Of a stretch of 64,000 nt of DNA, positions 33,413 to 42,367 are shown one piece after another. The notes under the pieces were generated by a model. It was given only the letters and a program-made list of their open reading frames with translations, was not told the origin of the DNA and ran no database searches. The stretch spans positions 2,046,001-2,110,000 of the forward strand of contig NZ_CP089507.1 of the NCBI RefSeq assembly GCF_021233355.1, read 5' to 3'. The stretch is from Luteimonas fraxinea. Its GTDB lineage: Bacteria; Pseudomonadota; Gammaproteobacteria; Xanthomonadales; Xanthomonadaceae. Numbering within the stretch: position 1 is the first letter of the stretch; each line of letters begins with the position of its first letter. Position numbers and translations under genes: made by a program.

Positions 33413-35125
33413 TCAGTAGCCCGCGGCCTGTCCGTCCTTGCGCGATTCGCTGGCACCGGTCCAGCCGCCGTAGGGGTTCTTCATGATCGCCTGGTAGCCG
33501 CCGTAGGGGCCGTGCGAGAAACGCACCGAATGGCCCTTCTGCATCAGCGCGCGCACGGTCTCGTAGGGGAAGCCGGTTTCCAGATCCACTTCGCCGCCGT
33601 CGGTCATCGCGGTGTTCTGGCCGGTGGGCTCGGTCGATCCATCGTGCTGGATGCGCGGCGCGTCGCCGGCTTCCTGCAGGTTCATGCCGAAGTCGAGCAT
33701 GTTGATCAGGATCTGCACGTGACCCTGCGGCTGCATCGCGCCGCCCATCACCCCGAAGCTCAGCCACGGCTCGCCGTCCTTGGTGGCGAACGCGGGAATG
33801 ATGGTGTGGAACGGACGCTTGCCCGGCGCGTAGCCGTTGGGATGGTCCTCGCGCAGCACGAACTGCTCGCCACGATCCTGCAGGATGAAGCCCAGACCCG
33901 GCGGTGCCATACCGCTGCCCATGCCGCGGTAGTTGGACTGGATCAGCGAGACCATCATGCCGTCGGCGTCTGCCGTGGTCAGATAGATCGTGTCGCCTTC
34001 GTCGAGCTGCTTCGGCGTACCCGGCTGCACTTCGCGCAACGCCGTGTCCATCGAAATCAGCGCGCCGCGCTCGCGGGCGTAGTCCTTGGAGATCAGCCGC
34101 TCGACGGGCGCGGGATGGAAGGCCGGATCGGCATACCAGCGCGCGCGATCGGCGAACGCGAGCTTCTTCGCCTCGACGAACAGATGCACGTGCTCGGGGC
34201 TGCCGAAACCGTAGGACTTGAGGTCGTAGGGTTCCAGCAGATTGAGGATCTGCAGCGCGGCGATGCCCTGTCCGCTCGGCGGCAGTTCCCACAGTTCGAC
34301 GCCGCGGTAGCTCGTCGAGACCGGCTCGACCCAGTTGCCGGTGTGCGCGGCCAGATCCTCGTAGGCGAGAAAGCCGTCATTGGCTGCGAAGTAATCGCCG
34401 ATCGTGCGCGCGATGTCGCCCTTGTAGAACGCATCGCGGCCGCCGTCGGCGATCGCCTGCAGCGTGTTCGCCAGGTTCGGGTTGCGCCAGGTCTCGCCAT
34501 TGTGCGGGGCGCGGCCGTCGATCGTGAACTGCTCGGTGAAGCCTGGCCACTTGCCCAGACGCGGCACGGAGCGGTCCCAGTAATAGGCGATGACTTCATG
34601 CACCGGATGACCTTCGCGCGCGTAGCGGATCGTCGGCGCGAGATTCTCGGCCATCGCACGCTTGCCGAAGCGGCCGTGCAGTGCGAACCAGCCGTCCACA
34701 GCGCCGGGCACCGTCACCGGCAACGGACCATGCGAAGGAATATCGCTCAGGCCGCGGCGCTGGAACTCGGCGAGCGTGAGCGATTGCGGTGAACGGCCCG
34801 AGCCGTCGTAGCCGTACAGGCGCTTCGTCTTCGGGTCCCAGACGATTGCGAACAGATCACCGCCGACGCCGTTGCCGGTCGGCTCCATCAGTCCCAGCGC
34901 CGCGTTGGCGGCGATCGCCGCATCGACCGCACTGCCGCCGGCCTTCATCGTGTCGAGCGCGATCTGCGTCGCCAGCGGATGCGAGGTCGCCGCCATCGCG
35001 TGTGGCGCATGCACCTCGCTGCGGGTCGCGAACGGCTGGCCGGTGATGCGGTCGGCGGCAAGGGCAGGCAGCGCCGGCACGGCGACCAGCAACAGGACGG
35101 ACAGCAGGCGAGTGTGACGGGGCAT
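33413..35125 (-). CDS. ggt: Gamma-glutamyltransferase family protein
   Basis: A 570-residue exported Ntn-hydrolase (signal MPRHTRLLSVLLLVAVPALPALA). GGT signatures include GGSAVDAAIAANAALGLMEPTGNGVGGD (about 62), the autoprocessing/nucleophile region DEGDTIYLTTADADG with catalytic Thr near residue 385, GSGMAPPGLGFILQDRG (about 410), and GYAPGKRPFHTIIPA (about 435). The usual TTH after the nucleophile is replaced by an IYLT variant, as in many GGT-like enzymes of Xanthomonadaceae. It cleaves gamma-glutamyl peptides such as glutathione in the periplasm. It is the left border of the peptide/D-amino-acid locus. Confidence 0.88.
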   Translation of the reverse strand: MPRHTRLLSVLLLVAVPALPALAADRITGQPFATRSEVHAPHAMAATSHPLATQIALDTMKAGGSAVDAAIAANAALGLMEPTGNGVGGDLFAIVWDPKTKRLYGYDGSGRSPQSLTLAEFQRRGLSDIPSHGPLPVTVPGAVDGWFALHGRFGKRAMAENLAPTIRYAREGHPVHEVIAYYWDRSVPRLGKWPGFTEQFTIDGRAPHNGETWRNPNLANTLQAIADGGRDAFYKGDIARTIGDYFAANDGFLAYEDLAAHTGNWVEPVSTSYRGVELWELPPSGQGIAALQILNLLEPYDLKSYGFGSPEHVHLFVEAKKLAFADRARWYADPAFHPAPVERLISKDYARERGALISMDTALREVQPGTPKQLDEGDTIYLTTADADGMMVSLIQSNYRGMGSGMAPPGLGFILQDRGEQFVLREDHPNGYAPGKRPFHTIIPAFATKDGEPWLSFGVMGGAMQPQGHVQILINMLDFGMNLQEAGDAPRIQHDGSTEPTGQNTAMTDGGEVDLETGFPYETVRALMQKGHSVRFSHGPYGGYQAIMKNPYGGWTGASESRKDGQAAGY

Positions 35126-35285
35126 CTGGATTTCCGGTCGGATCAGGCGGACACGATACCGCCTGTCCAACTGGACGGGATGCGCAATCGCATCCAGAAG
35201 AAGGCCGCAGCCCGGTCCCGGGTCTGGATCAGGGCTTCTGCCGGCGTGCCCTGCATCCGCGAAAATCCAGCGCGTGCAGCGAGGC

Positions 35286-36029
35286 CTAACGCGTCGCCGG
35301 CTTCTTCGCTGCGCGCCTGGCCGGCTTCGCGGCCGGTGCGAGTTGTCGGACCTTCGTGGCAACCGCGCCTTCCTCGCCATGCAGCGTCAGCAGCGATTCC
35401 ATCAGCTGCTCGTCGGCGCTCGAGCACACGCCGAGCAACAGCACTTCGTCGCAGCCTTCGGCCGCGATATAGGCGTGCCCCATGTTCGAGTCGATGTACA
35501 CGCCTTCGCCGGTGTCGAGCACGATCGGATCGTAGAACTCGGTATGCACTTCCATGCGGCCTTCGAGCACGTGGATGTATTCCTCGCCGGAGTGGTGCAC
35601 GAGCGCGCCGAACTCGGCGATGGTCTTGGCGCGCACGCGCGTCAATACGGGAATCATGCGCTTGCGACGCAGTTCCGGACACAGGTAGTAGTAGTCGTAA
35701 TTCGGCGTCGTGATGCGGATCGCGTCATCGACCCGGCCGATGCTGCGGCGCGCGGTGACCGGCGGTTCGGGTGCCTCGTCCTGTTCGGCGAACAGTTCCG
35801 ACATGCGCAGCTGAAGACGTTGGCTGAGCTGCAGCAACTTGTCGTAGGTCAGCGTCAGCCGGTCGTGCTCGACCTTCGACAACGTCGACAGCGGAATGCC
35901 GGAATGCTCGCTCATCTGCTTGAGCGTCCAGCCTTTGCGCGCGCGCAGCGAGCGCAGCAGGCGGCCGATGGTGGGGTGTTGCGCTGTCATCCGTACCAGG
36001 TCCGTTCGTATGCGTTTCGGGATCATCAT
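35286..36029 (-). CDS. XRE-family regulator with cupin sensor domain
   Basis: A 247-residue regulator. HTH_3 domain at residues about 18-75 (TIGRLLRSLRARKGWTLKQMSEHSGIPLSTLSKVEHDRL), a linker, and a cupin_2 domain at about 155-215 (HHSGEEYIHVLEGRMEVHTEF, DTGEGVYIDSNMGHAYIAA). The tail is Lys/Ala/Arg-rich. XRE-cupin proteins usually sense small catabolites such as amino acids, polyamines or sulfur compounds and control adjacent catabolic genes. It is divergent from the beta-lactamase-fold hydrolase, whose promoter contains a palindrome repeated before the TonB receptor. The start is uncertain: ATG codons at 36029, 36026 and 35990 (MTAQHPTIGRLL). Confidence 0.85.
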   Translation of the reverse strand: MMIPKRIRTDLVRMTAQHPTIGRLLRSLRARKGWTLKQMSEHSGIPLSTLSKVEHDRLTLTYDKLLQLSQRLQLRMSELFAEQDEAPEPPVTARRSIGRVDDAIRITTPNYDYYYLCPELRRKRMIPVLTRVRAKTIAEFGALVHHSGEEYIHVLEGRMEVHTEFYDPIVLDTGEGVYIDSNMGHAYIAAEGCDEVLLLGVCSSADEQLMESLLTLHGEEGAVATKVRQLAPAAKPARRAAKKPATR

Positions 36030-36110
36030 CGCCCCAGCGGGCGATCCGTGAAAGTCGCTGCGGTACTCGCGACGGCGTCATCGCCCACCATATGGGGACT
36101 TCCGGCACGG

Positions 36111-36151
36111 TTGACAATTCTCTGATTGGGATCAATATCGCCAATCAGGAC
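36111..36151 (+). promoter_or_regulatory. Promoter/operator of the beta-lactamase-fold hydrolase
   Basis: TTGACA (36111-36116) is a perfect -35 hexamer; AATATC follows 17 bp later in the -10 position. CTGATTGG (36122-36129) and CCAATCAG (36141-36148) form an 8-bp inverted repeat over the core promoter. The first 24 bases are identical to those at 42306-42329. An operator controlled by the adjacent XRE-cupin regulator is the simplest reading. Confidence 0.65.
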
Positions 36152-36167
36152 AAACCGGGGAAGTGCG

Positions 36168-38192
36168 ATGCGCGTGATTCCAACCTTCCTGCTTGCCGGG
36201 CTGCTTGCGGCCGGTGTGGCACTCGCGGCAGCACAGGATCCGGCGATTCCGCCCGCGCCCGTAACCGCGCCGCTGACGCCGGCCACGCCGGTCAACACCC
36301 CGCCAGCGGATGCGCAGACGCCAATCGCGCCCGGCGGCGCGCCGTCGCTGACATCCGCGGATGCCGAGGCCTGGTTGGATGGCTTCGTGCCCTACGCGTT
36401 GGCCGCTGGCGACATTGCGGGCGCCGTCGTGGTAGTGGTCAAGGACGGCGAGGTCGTGCTGCAGAAGGGTTACGGCTATGCCGACCTCGCCGCACGCACG
36501 CCGGTCGACCCGGCCGCCACGCTCTTCCGTCCTGGCTCGGTGTCCAAACTCTTCACCTGGACGGCGGTGATGCAGCTGGTCGAGCAGGGCAAGCTCGACC
36601 TCGACGCCGACGTCAATCAGTACCTGGACTTCAAGATCCCGGCCCGCGACGGTGTACCGGTGACGCTGCGCCAGGCGATGACCCATACCACCGGTTTCGA
36701 GGAGCAGGTCCGCGCGCTGATCACGGCCGACCCCGACGAGATCACGCCGCTGGGCGATGCCCTGAAGCACTGGGTGCCCGAACGCATCCATGTGCCGGGC
36801 GCCACGCCAGCCTATTCGAACTACGCGACCGCGTTGGCCGGTTACATCGTCGAGCGCGTGTCGGGCGAGTCGTTCGACGACTACATCGAACGCCATATCT
36901 TCCAGCCGCTCGGCATGGCCCATTCGAGCTTCCGTCAGCCCCTGCCCGCGCCGCTGCTGGCGAACTTGTCGATGGGCTATTCGAAGGCGTCCGACGGCGA
37001 AGCCAAGCCCTACGAGTTCATCAGTCTGGCGCCAGCCGGCAGCCTGGCTGCCACCGGCGCCGACATGGGGCGCTTCATGATCGCGCATCTGCAGGACGGC
37101 GCACTCGGGAATGCACGCATCCTCGACGCCGACACCGCGCGCCAGATGCATTCCACCGGCCAGGCGTCGATCGGACCGCTCAACCGCATGATGCTCGGGT
37201 TCTACGAAACCTCGGTCAACGGTCACCGCGCGATCTCGCACGGCGGCGACACGCAGTGGTTCCACAGCGACCTGCAACTGTTCCTCGACGACGGGATCGG
37301 CCTGTTCGTGTCGATGAACAGTTCGGGACGTGACGGCGCGACCGGTCACATCCGCTATGCGCTGTCGCGTGGCTTCGCCGACCGCTACCTGCCGGGCACG
37401 CCCGCACAGACGCCCGGCGTGCCGGAAGCGGACGCCAAGGTGCACGCCCAGCTGATCGCGGGCACCTATACCAGCAGCCGTCGGCCGGACCGCAATTTCC
37501 TGTCGCTGGCGAATGTGCTGGGACCGGTCAAGGTCGCCGCCAACGAAGACGGCACGATCATCGTGGCGATGGCCACGGGCGCCGCCGGCGCACCGAAGCA
37601 GTGGCGTGAAGTGGCGCCGTACGTGTGGCAGGACCGAGACAGTACCGACCGCCTCGCGGCCGATGTCGTCGACGGTCAGGTCGTGCGGTTCACCATGGAG
37701 CCCTACGCGCCGATCATGGTGTTCGAGCGCGTCTCGACCTGGCGCGCCCTGGCGATGCCGTTGCTGGTCGCGAGCCTCGTCGTGCTGCTGCTGACCGTCG
37801 TGGCCTGGCCGGTCTCGGCGCTGGTGCGGCGCTACTACGGCGCGCCCTACCGGCTGACCGGCACCGAAGCCCGCGCGCATCGCCTGGTGCGGATCGCCGC
37901 GCTGCTGGTGCTGCTGGCGATGGGCGGGGCTCTCGCGCTCGTCGTCGGCATGCTGAGCAATCTGGCGATGACCAGCCCGGATACCGATGTCCTGATCATC
38001 GCCGTGCGGCTGTTCGCCACCGTGGTGCTGCCGCTCGGCGCGGCGGTCGCGGTCTGGAATGCGTGGCAGGTGCTGCGCGGCCGGCGCCGCGTGCTGGCCA
38101 AGCTATGGGCCGTGCTGCTGGCGCTGGCCTGCCTGTTCCTGCTGTGGATCGGCATCGCCCAGCACGTCATCGGCTTCGGCGCGAACTACTGA
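36168..38192 (+). CDS. Membrane-anchored beta-lactamase-fold serine hydrolase
   Basis: A 674-residue protein: signal peptide (VIPTFLLAGLLAAGVALAAA), Pro/Ala-rich linker to about residue 75, then a beta-lactamase/D-aminopeptidase-like domain. The SxxK motif is in RPGSVSKLFTW (Ser near 125), the Y-x-N in PAYSNYATALAG (about 215), and HGGDTQWFHSD (about 358) is in the third-motif position. After about residue 525 come four predicted membrane helices. This architecture is found in serine peptidases that trim peptides or D-amino-acid amides. The ATG at 36168 follows GGGGAAG. It begins the plus-strand half of the locus under a strong regulated promoter. Confidence 0.82.
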   Translation: MRVIPTFLLAGLLAAGVALAAAQDPAIPPAPVTAPLTPATPVNTPPADAQTPIAPGGAPSLTSADAEAWLDGFVPYALAAGDIAGAVVVVVKDGEVVLQKGYGYADLAARTPVDPAATLFRPGSVSKLFTWTAVMQLVEQGKLDLDADVNQYLDFKIPARDGVPVTLRQAMTHTTGFEEQVRALITADPDEITPLGDALKHWVPERIHVPGATPAYSNYATALAGYIVERVSGESFDDYIERHIFQPLGMAHSSFRQPLPAPLLANLSMGYSKASDGEAKPYEFISLAPAGSLAATGADMGRFMIAHLQDGALGNARILDADTARQMHSTGQASIGPLNRMMLGFYETSVNGHRAISHGGDTQWFHSDLQLFLDDGIGLFVSMNSSGRDGATGHIRYALSRGFADRYLPGTPAQTPGVPEADAKVHAQLIAGTYTSSRRPDRNFLSLANVLGPVKVAANEDGTIIVAMATGAAGAPKQWREVAPYVWQDRDSTDRLAADVVDGQVVRFTMEPYAPIMVFERVSTWRALAMPLLVASLVVLLLTVVAWPVSALVRRYYGAPYRLTGTEARAHRLVRIAALLVLLAMGGALALVVGMLSNLAMTSPDTDVLIIAVRLFATVVLPLGAAVAVWNAWQVLRGRRRVLAKLWAVLLALACLFLLWIGIAQHVIGFGANY

Positions 38193-38256
38193 CGACCCGA
38201 TGCACCGGCGGCATCAGCCGCCGGTGCGTTCGCCACTGTCCCGACGAGGAACACGC

Positions 38257-39267
38257 GTGACTGCCCAGCCGGTCGAACTCGAGCTGCACAACGAACCCTT
38301 GCCGCTGTCCGCGCCGTTCCGGATCGCCGGACACGTGTTCTCGGCGATGCCGGCAACGGTCGTGACTCTGCGCGCCGGCGCGCATGTCGGACGCGGCGAA
38401 GCCGCCGGCGTCTACTACACGCACGACCATCCCGACACGATGCTGGCCACGCTGGAGGCGATGCGGCCCCGCATCGAGGCGGGACTCGATCGCGAGACGT
38501 TGCGCACGCTGCTGCCCGCAGGCGGTGCCCGCAATGCGCTCGACGCGGCGCTGTGGGAACTCGAGTCGCGGCAGTCCGGTGTGCCGGTCTGGCGCCTCGC
38601 GGGCCTGGAGCATGTGCGCCCGCTGCTCACCACGTTCACCGTCGGCGCCGACGATCCCGCCGTCATGGCCGACCGTGCCGCGGCCTACACGCAGGCACGC
38701 GCGTTGAAGCTGAAGCTGACCGGCGACGCGGATCTCGACACGGCGCGCGTCCGCGCCGCGCGTGCGCGCTGCCCGGAGGTGTGGATCGGTGTCGACGCCA
38801 ACCAGGGCTATGACGGCGCCTCGCTGCCGGCACTGCTGCCGGCCCTGCTGGAGGCGCGCGTGGCACTGCTGGAGCAGCCCTGCGTCCGCGACCGCGAACA
38901 CGAACTCGACGGTATCGCACGCGCGCTGCCGTTCGCCGCCGACGAAAGCATTCTCGATCTCGCCGAACTCGAAGCGCGCCACCACCACTTCGACGTCATC
39001 AACATCAAGCTCGACAAGTGCGGCGGCCTGACCGAGGGGCTGCTGATGGCGCGCCGCGCGCGCGAGCTGAGCAAGCAGGTCATGGTGGGCAACATGTGCG
39101 GCACCAGCCTGGCCGCTGCACCGGCGTTCGTGCTCGGGCAGTTCTGCGACGTGGTGGATCTGGACGGGCCGATCTTCCTCAGGCAGGACCGCACGCCGTC
39201 GGTGCGCTACACCGATGGCCACATCTGGTGCGGTGACGAGGTTTGGGGGCCGTCGGCGACGGCATGA
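38257..39267 (+). CDS. Dipeptide epimerase / N-acyl-glutamate racemase (enolase superfamily)
   Basis: A 336-residue mandelate-racemase/muconate-lactonizing-type enolase-superfamily enzyme. The acid/base lysine is in the KLKLTGD motif (about residue 151-154), metal ligands in VDANQGY (Asp near 181), LLEQPC (Glu near 207) and ADESI (about 229-231), and the second lysine in NIKLDKCGG (about 252). Motifs match L-Ala-D/L-Glu epimerases (YcjG) and the related DgcA racemases. The start is GTG at 38257 with GAGGA seven bases upstream. It overlaps the POT transporter by ATGA. In this cluster it probably interconverts D- and L-forms of Glu-containing dipeptides or N-acyl-Glu. Confidence 0.86.
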   Translation: MTAQPVELELHNEPLPLSAPFRIAGHVFSAMPATVVTLRAGAHVGRGEAAGVYYTHDHPDTMLATLEAMRPRIEAGLDRETLRTLLPAGGARNALDAALWELESRQSGVPVWRLAGLEHVRPLLTTFTVGADDPAVMADRAAAYTQARALKLKLTGDADLDTARVRAARARCPEVWIGVDANQGYDGASLPALLPALLEARVALLEQPCVRDREHELDGIARALPFAADESILDLAELEARHHHFDVINIKLDKCGGLTEGLLMARRARELSKQVMVGNMCGTSLAAAPAFVLGQFCDVVDLDGPIFLRQDRTPSVRYTDGHIWCGDEVWGPSATA

Positions 39268-40526
39268 GCAGCGTTGCCGACAAGACCTGGTTCGGTCAGC
39301 CACGCGGGCTGACGATCCTGTTCCTGACCAATATGTGGGAACTGTTCTCTTACTACGGCATGCGCACGCTGCTGGTCTATTACATGACCAAGCAGTTGCT
39401 GTTCGCGCAGGAAAAGGCGTCCTTCATCTACGGTGCGTACACGGCGATGGCGTACTTCACGCCGATTCTCGGCGGCGCCATCGCCGACCGCTGGCTGGGC
39501 AAGCGCAATGCCGTGATTCTCGGGGGCAGCATCATGGCCTTCGGGCATTTCGTGATGGCGTTCGAGCCGACGTTCTACATCGCGCTGGCGACCATCGCGC
39601 TCGGCAACGGCCTTTTCCTGCCGAGCCTGCCGAGCCAGATCAACGATCTCTACGCCGCCGACGATCCCCGCCGGGGCCGCGCCTACAACGTCTACTACGT
39701 CGGCCTGAACATCGGCGGCTTCATGGCGCCGCTGGTGTGCGGCACGCTGGGCGAGGTCTACGGCTGGCACTACGGCTTCGGCGCCGCCGGCATCGGCATG
39801 TTCATCGGTCTGCTGATCTACGTGTTCGGCCGCCGTTACCTGCCGCCCGAGCCAGCGCGCGGCGTGGCGCGCGTGGTGGATGCGCAGGAGGCGCGCGGCA
39901 ACCATCGCAAGGTGTGGCTGTTGTTGCTGGGCGTCGGGATCGCCGCGACCATTTTCCGCGGCGCATACGAGCAGGTCGGCAATACGCTGCCGTTGCTGAT
40001 CGACACCGGCGTCGACCGCGTCGTCGCAGGCTTCACCATTCCAATGACGTGGTTCCAGTCGCTCAATCCGCTACTGGTGATCAGCATGACGCCGTTGCTG
40101 CTGCTGCACTGGCGGCGCCGCGCCGAGGCCGGACACGAGACCGCGCCTGCGCTGCGCATGGCGATCGGCGCGCTGATCGTGGCGGGTGCCTACGTGCTGC
40201 TGGCCGCGGTGACCGCCGTCGCTGGCGACACCCGCATCGGCTGGCTGTGGCTGGTCGCGTTCTTCGTGATACTGACGCTCGGCGAGCTCTACATCCTGCC
40301 GACCGGCCTCGGCCTGTTCGCCAGGCTCGCGCCGCCGCAGCTCGGCGCCACCACGGTGGCCTCGTGGTTCCTCGCGATATTCAGTGGCAGCCTGCTGGCG
40401 GGCCTGGTCGGCACTTTGTGGTCGAAAGCCAGTCATTCCGGTTTCTTCCTGCTGCTCGCCGGCCTGGCCGTCGTGGCCGCCGCCTTGCTGTGGCGCCTGG
40501 ATCGCCCGATCCGCGCGCTGCGATGA
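39264..40526 (+). CDS. POT-family proton-dependent peptide transporter
   Basis: A 420-residue major-facilitator membrane protein with about 12 helices. The N-terminal MWELFSYYGMRTLLVYYMTKQLLF resembles the ExxERFxYYG motif of POT transporters. YGAYTAMAYFTPILGGAIADRWLGKR carries the GGxxADR loop, and YNVYYVGLNIGGFMAPLVCG is the POT helix 5 signature. POT proteins import di- and tripeptides with protons. The ATG at 39264 overlaps the epimerase stop. It presumably supplies peptides to the epimerase. Confidence 0.88.
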   Translation: MSSVADKTWFGQPRGLTILFLTNMWELFSYYGMRTLLVYYMTKQLLFAQEKASFIYGAYTAMAYFTPILGGAIADRWLGKRNAVILGGSIMAFGHFVMAFEPTFYIALATIALGNGLFLPSLPSQINDLYAADDPRRGRAYNVYYVGLNIGGFMAPLVCGTLGEVYGWHYGFGAAGIGMFIGLLIYVFGRRYLPPEPARGVARVVDAQEARGNHRKVWLLLLGVGIAATIFRGAYEQVGNTLPLLIDTGVDRVVAGFTIPMTWFQSLNPLLVISMTPLLLLHWRRRAEAGHETAPALRMAIGALIVAGAYVLLAAVTAVAGDTRIGWLWLVAFFVILTLGELYILPTGLGLFARLAPPQLGATTVASWFLAIFSGSLLAGLVGTLWSKASHSGFFLLLAGLAVVAAALLWRLDRPIRALR

Positions 40527-40555
40527 TCCGCTTCATCCCGCACCGGAGTTCTGCC

Positions 40556-42265
40556 ATGCCACGTCTGACGATCGCCCTGCTGCCGCTCGCCCTCGCTGCC
40601 TGCAGTGCCGCGCCGGTGATCGACACGCCAGCGCACTACGACCTGCTGATCCGCAATGGCGTGGTCTACGACGGCAGCGGCGCACCGCCACAGCGCGTGG
40701 ACGTGGCCGTGCGTGGCGACCGTATCGCGGCGCTGCTGCCGCCGGGCAGCGGCGCGGCCGCCGACACCACGCTCGACGCGCAGGGCCGCGCGGTGTCCCC
40801 GGGCTTTATCAACACCCTGAGCTGGGCGACCGAATCGTTGATCGTCGACGGCCGCGGCATGAGCGACACCCGGCAGGGCATCACGCTGGAGATCTTCGGC
40901 GAAGGCTGGTCGATGGGGCCGGTCAATGCGCGCATGAAGGCCGACGCACTCAAACAGCAGGGCGACCTTCGCTACGACATGCCGTGGACCTCGTTCGGTG
41001 GCTATCTCGAGTTCCTCGAGGAGCGTGGCATCACTCCGAATGTGGCTTCGTTCGTCGGCGCGACCACCGTACGCATCCACGAACTCGGCGAGGACGATGT
41101 CACCCCGACGCCCGCGCAGCTCGCCGGCATGCAGGACGTGGTGCGCGAGGCGATGCGCGAGGGCGCGCTCGGTGTCGGCAGCTCCCTGATCTATCCACCG
41201 GCGACGTTCGCCGACACCGCCGAACTGGTCGCCCTGGCGGAGGCGGCCGCGGAATCAGGCGGCGGGTATGTCTCGCACATGCGCAGCGAGGCCGACCGCT
41301 TCCTCGAGGCGCTCGACGAGACCATCGCCATCGCACGTGCGACCAGGCAGCGGGCCGGGGTGTATCACCTCAAGGCCGCGGGAGAGAAAAACTGGCCGAA
41401 GATGGCGCAGGCCATCGCGCGGATTGAAGCCGCGCGCGCCGAAGGCCTGCAGGTCAGCGCCGACATGTACGCCTACACCGCCGGTGGCACCGGCCTGACC
41501 GCGAGCTTGCCGCCATGGGTCCAGGCCGGTGGCCACGACGCGATGATCGCGCGTCTGCGCGACCCCGCGCTCCGCGCACGTGTGCTCGCCGACATGCGCA
41601 ACCCGGACGTGGATTGGGAAAACCTGCGGCTGCTGGCCGGGTCCGACGACCGATTGTTGCTGCTCGACTTCCACAATCCGGCGCTCAAGCCGTTGAGCGG
41701 ACGCAGTCTCGCCGATGTCGCACGCGAGCGCGGCACGTCGCCGGAAGACACTGCGATCGATTTGATCATCGAGGACGATTCCCGGATCGGCACGGCGTAC
41801 TTCCTGATGAGCGAGGCGAACGTCGAACTCGGCCTGAAACAGCCGTGGGTCAGTCTGGGATCGGACGCGGAATCCTCGGCGCCCGAGGGTGTGTTCCTGA
41901 AATCCAGCACCCATCCCCGCGCCTACGGCAACGTCGCCCGCTTCCTGGGGCACTACGTGCGCGACCGCGGACTCATGTCACTGGAAGAAGGCATCCACCG
42001 CCTGACCGGACTGCCGGCGGCGAACTGGAAGCTGGAACAGCGCGGCTGTCTGCAGCCTGGCTGCTACGCCGACATCGTTGTGTTCGACCCGGCGGCGATC
42101 ATCGACCACGCGACCTACGACGCACCCCAGCAGTACGCGAGCGGCGTCGGCGAGGTGTTCGTCAACGGCGTGCAGGTGCTGCGCGACGGCGAGCACACTG
42201 GCGCCACGCCGGGACGCGTGGTGCGGGGTCCGGGCTGGCGTGGCCGTCCCTCCGACGTTCGGTGA
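40556..42265 (+). CDS. D-aminoacylase-like amidohydrolase lipoprotein with altered metal site
   Basis: A 569-residue amidohydrolase with a lipoprotein signal (LTIALLPLALAAC). It is related to N-acyl-D-amino-acid deacylases: YDLLIRNGVVYDGSGAPPQRVDVAVRGDRI (about 27), GGYVSHMRSEADRFLEALDE (about 235), VYHLKAAGEKNW (about 266) and SLGSDAESSAPEGVF (about 436). The strand that normally ends PGFIDxHxHxD reads SPGFINTLSWATES, so both HxH metal ligands are absent, and the Cys ligand position reads FGEGWS. The ATG at 40556 has GGAG seven bases upstream and starts the leader; an ATG at 40523 is less likely. Activity is probable but not certain. Confidence 0.82.
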   Translation: MPRLTIALLPLALAACSAAPVIDTPAHYDLLIRNGVVYDGSGAPPQRVDVAVRGDRIAALLPPGSGAAADTTLDAQGRAVSPGFINTLSWATESLIVDGRGMSDTRQGITLEIFGEGWSMGPVNARMKADALKQQGDLRYDMPWTSFGGYLEFLEERGITPNVASFVGATTVRIHELGEDDVTPTPAQLAGMQDVVREAMREGALGVGSSLIYPPATFADTAELVALAEAAAESGGGYVSHMRSEADRFLEALDETIAIARATRQRAGVYHLKAAGEKNWPKMAQAIARIEAARAEGLQVSADMYAYTAGGTGLTASLPPWVQAGGHDAMIARLRDPALRARVLADMRNPDVDWENLRLLAGSDDRLLLLDFHNPALKPLSGRSLADVARERGTSPEDTAIDLIIEDDSRIGTAYFLMSEANVELGLKQPWVSLGSDAESSAPEGVFLKSSTHPRAYGNVARFLGHYVRDRGLMSLEEGIHRLTGLPAANWKLEQRGCLQPGCYADIVVFDPAAIIDHATYDAPQQYASGVGEVFVNGVQVLRDGEHTGATPGRVVRGPGWRGRPSDVR

Positions 42266-42305
42266 CAGGCCACCCCGCCCAGATCTGCAGTCTTCTCCAA
42301 CCGTA

Positions 42306-42345
42306 TTGACAATTCTCTGATTGGGATCATGATCCCTGATCAGGA
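42306..42345 (+). promoter_or_regulatory. Promoter/operator of the TonB receptor gene
   Basis: The 24 bases from TTGACA (42306-42311) through GGGATCA (ending 42329) are identical to 36111-36134. The following bases complete the perfect palindrome GGATCATGATCC, then CTGATCAGG. The ATCAGGA half-site is also shared. It lies 57-62 bp upstream of each gene start. Confidence 0.65.
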
Positions 42346-42367
42346 TAATCGTCTGGGGAGACAACCG

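Noticed and set aside
35126..35285. Third copy of the TTGACA-CTGATTGG operator upstream of ggt
   Set aside because: Only short GGATCAGG matches are present, without the -35 box or palindrome, so ggt cannot be placed in the regulon by sequence.
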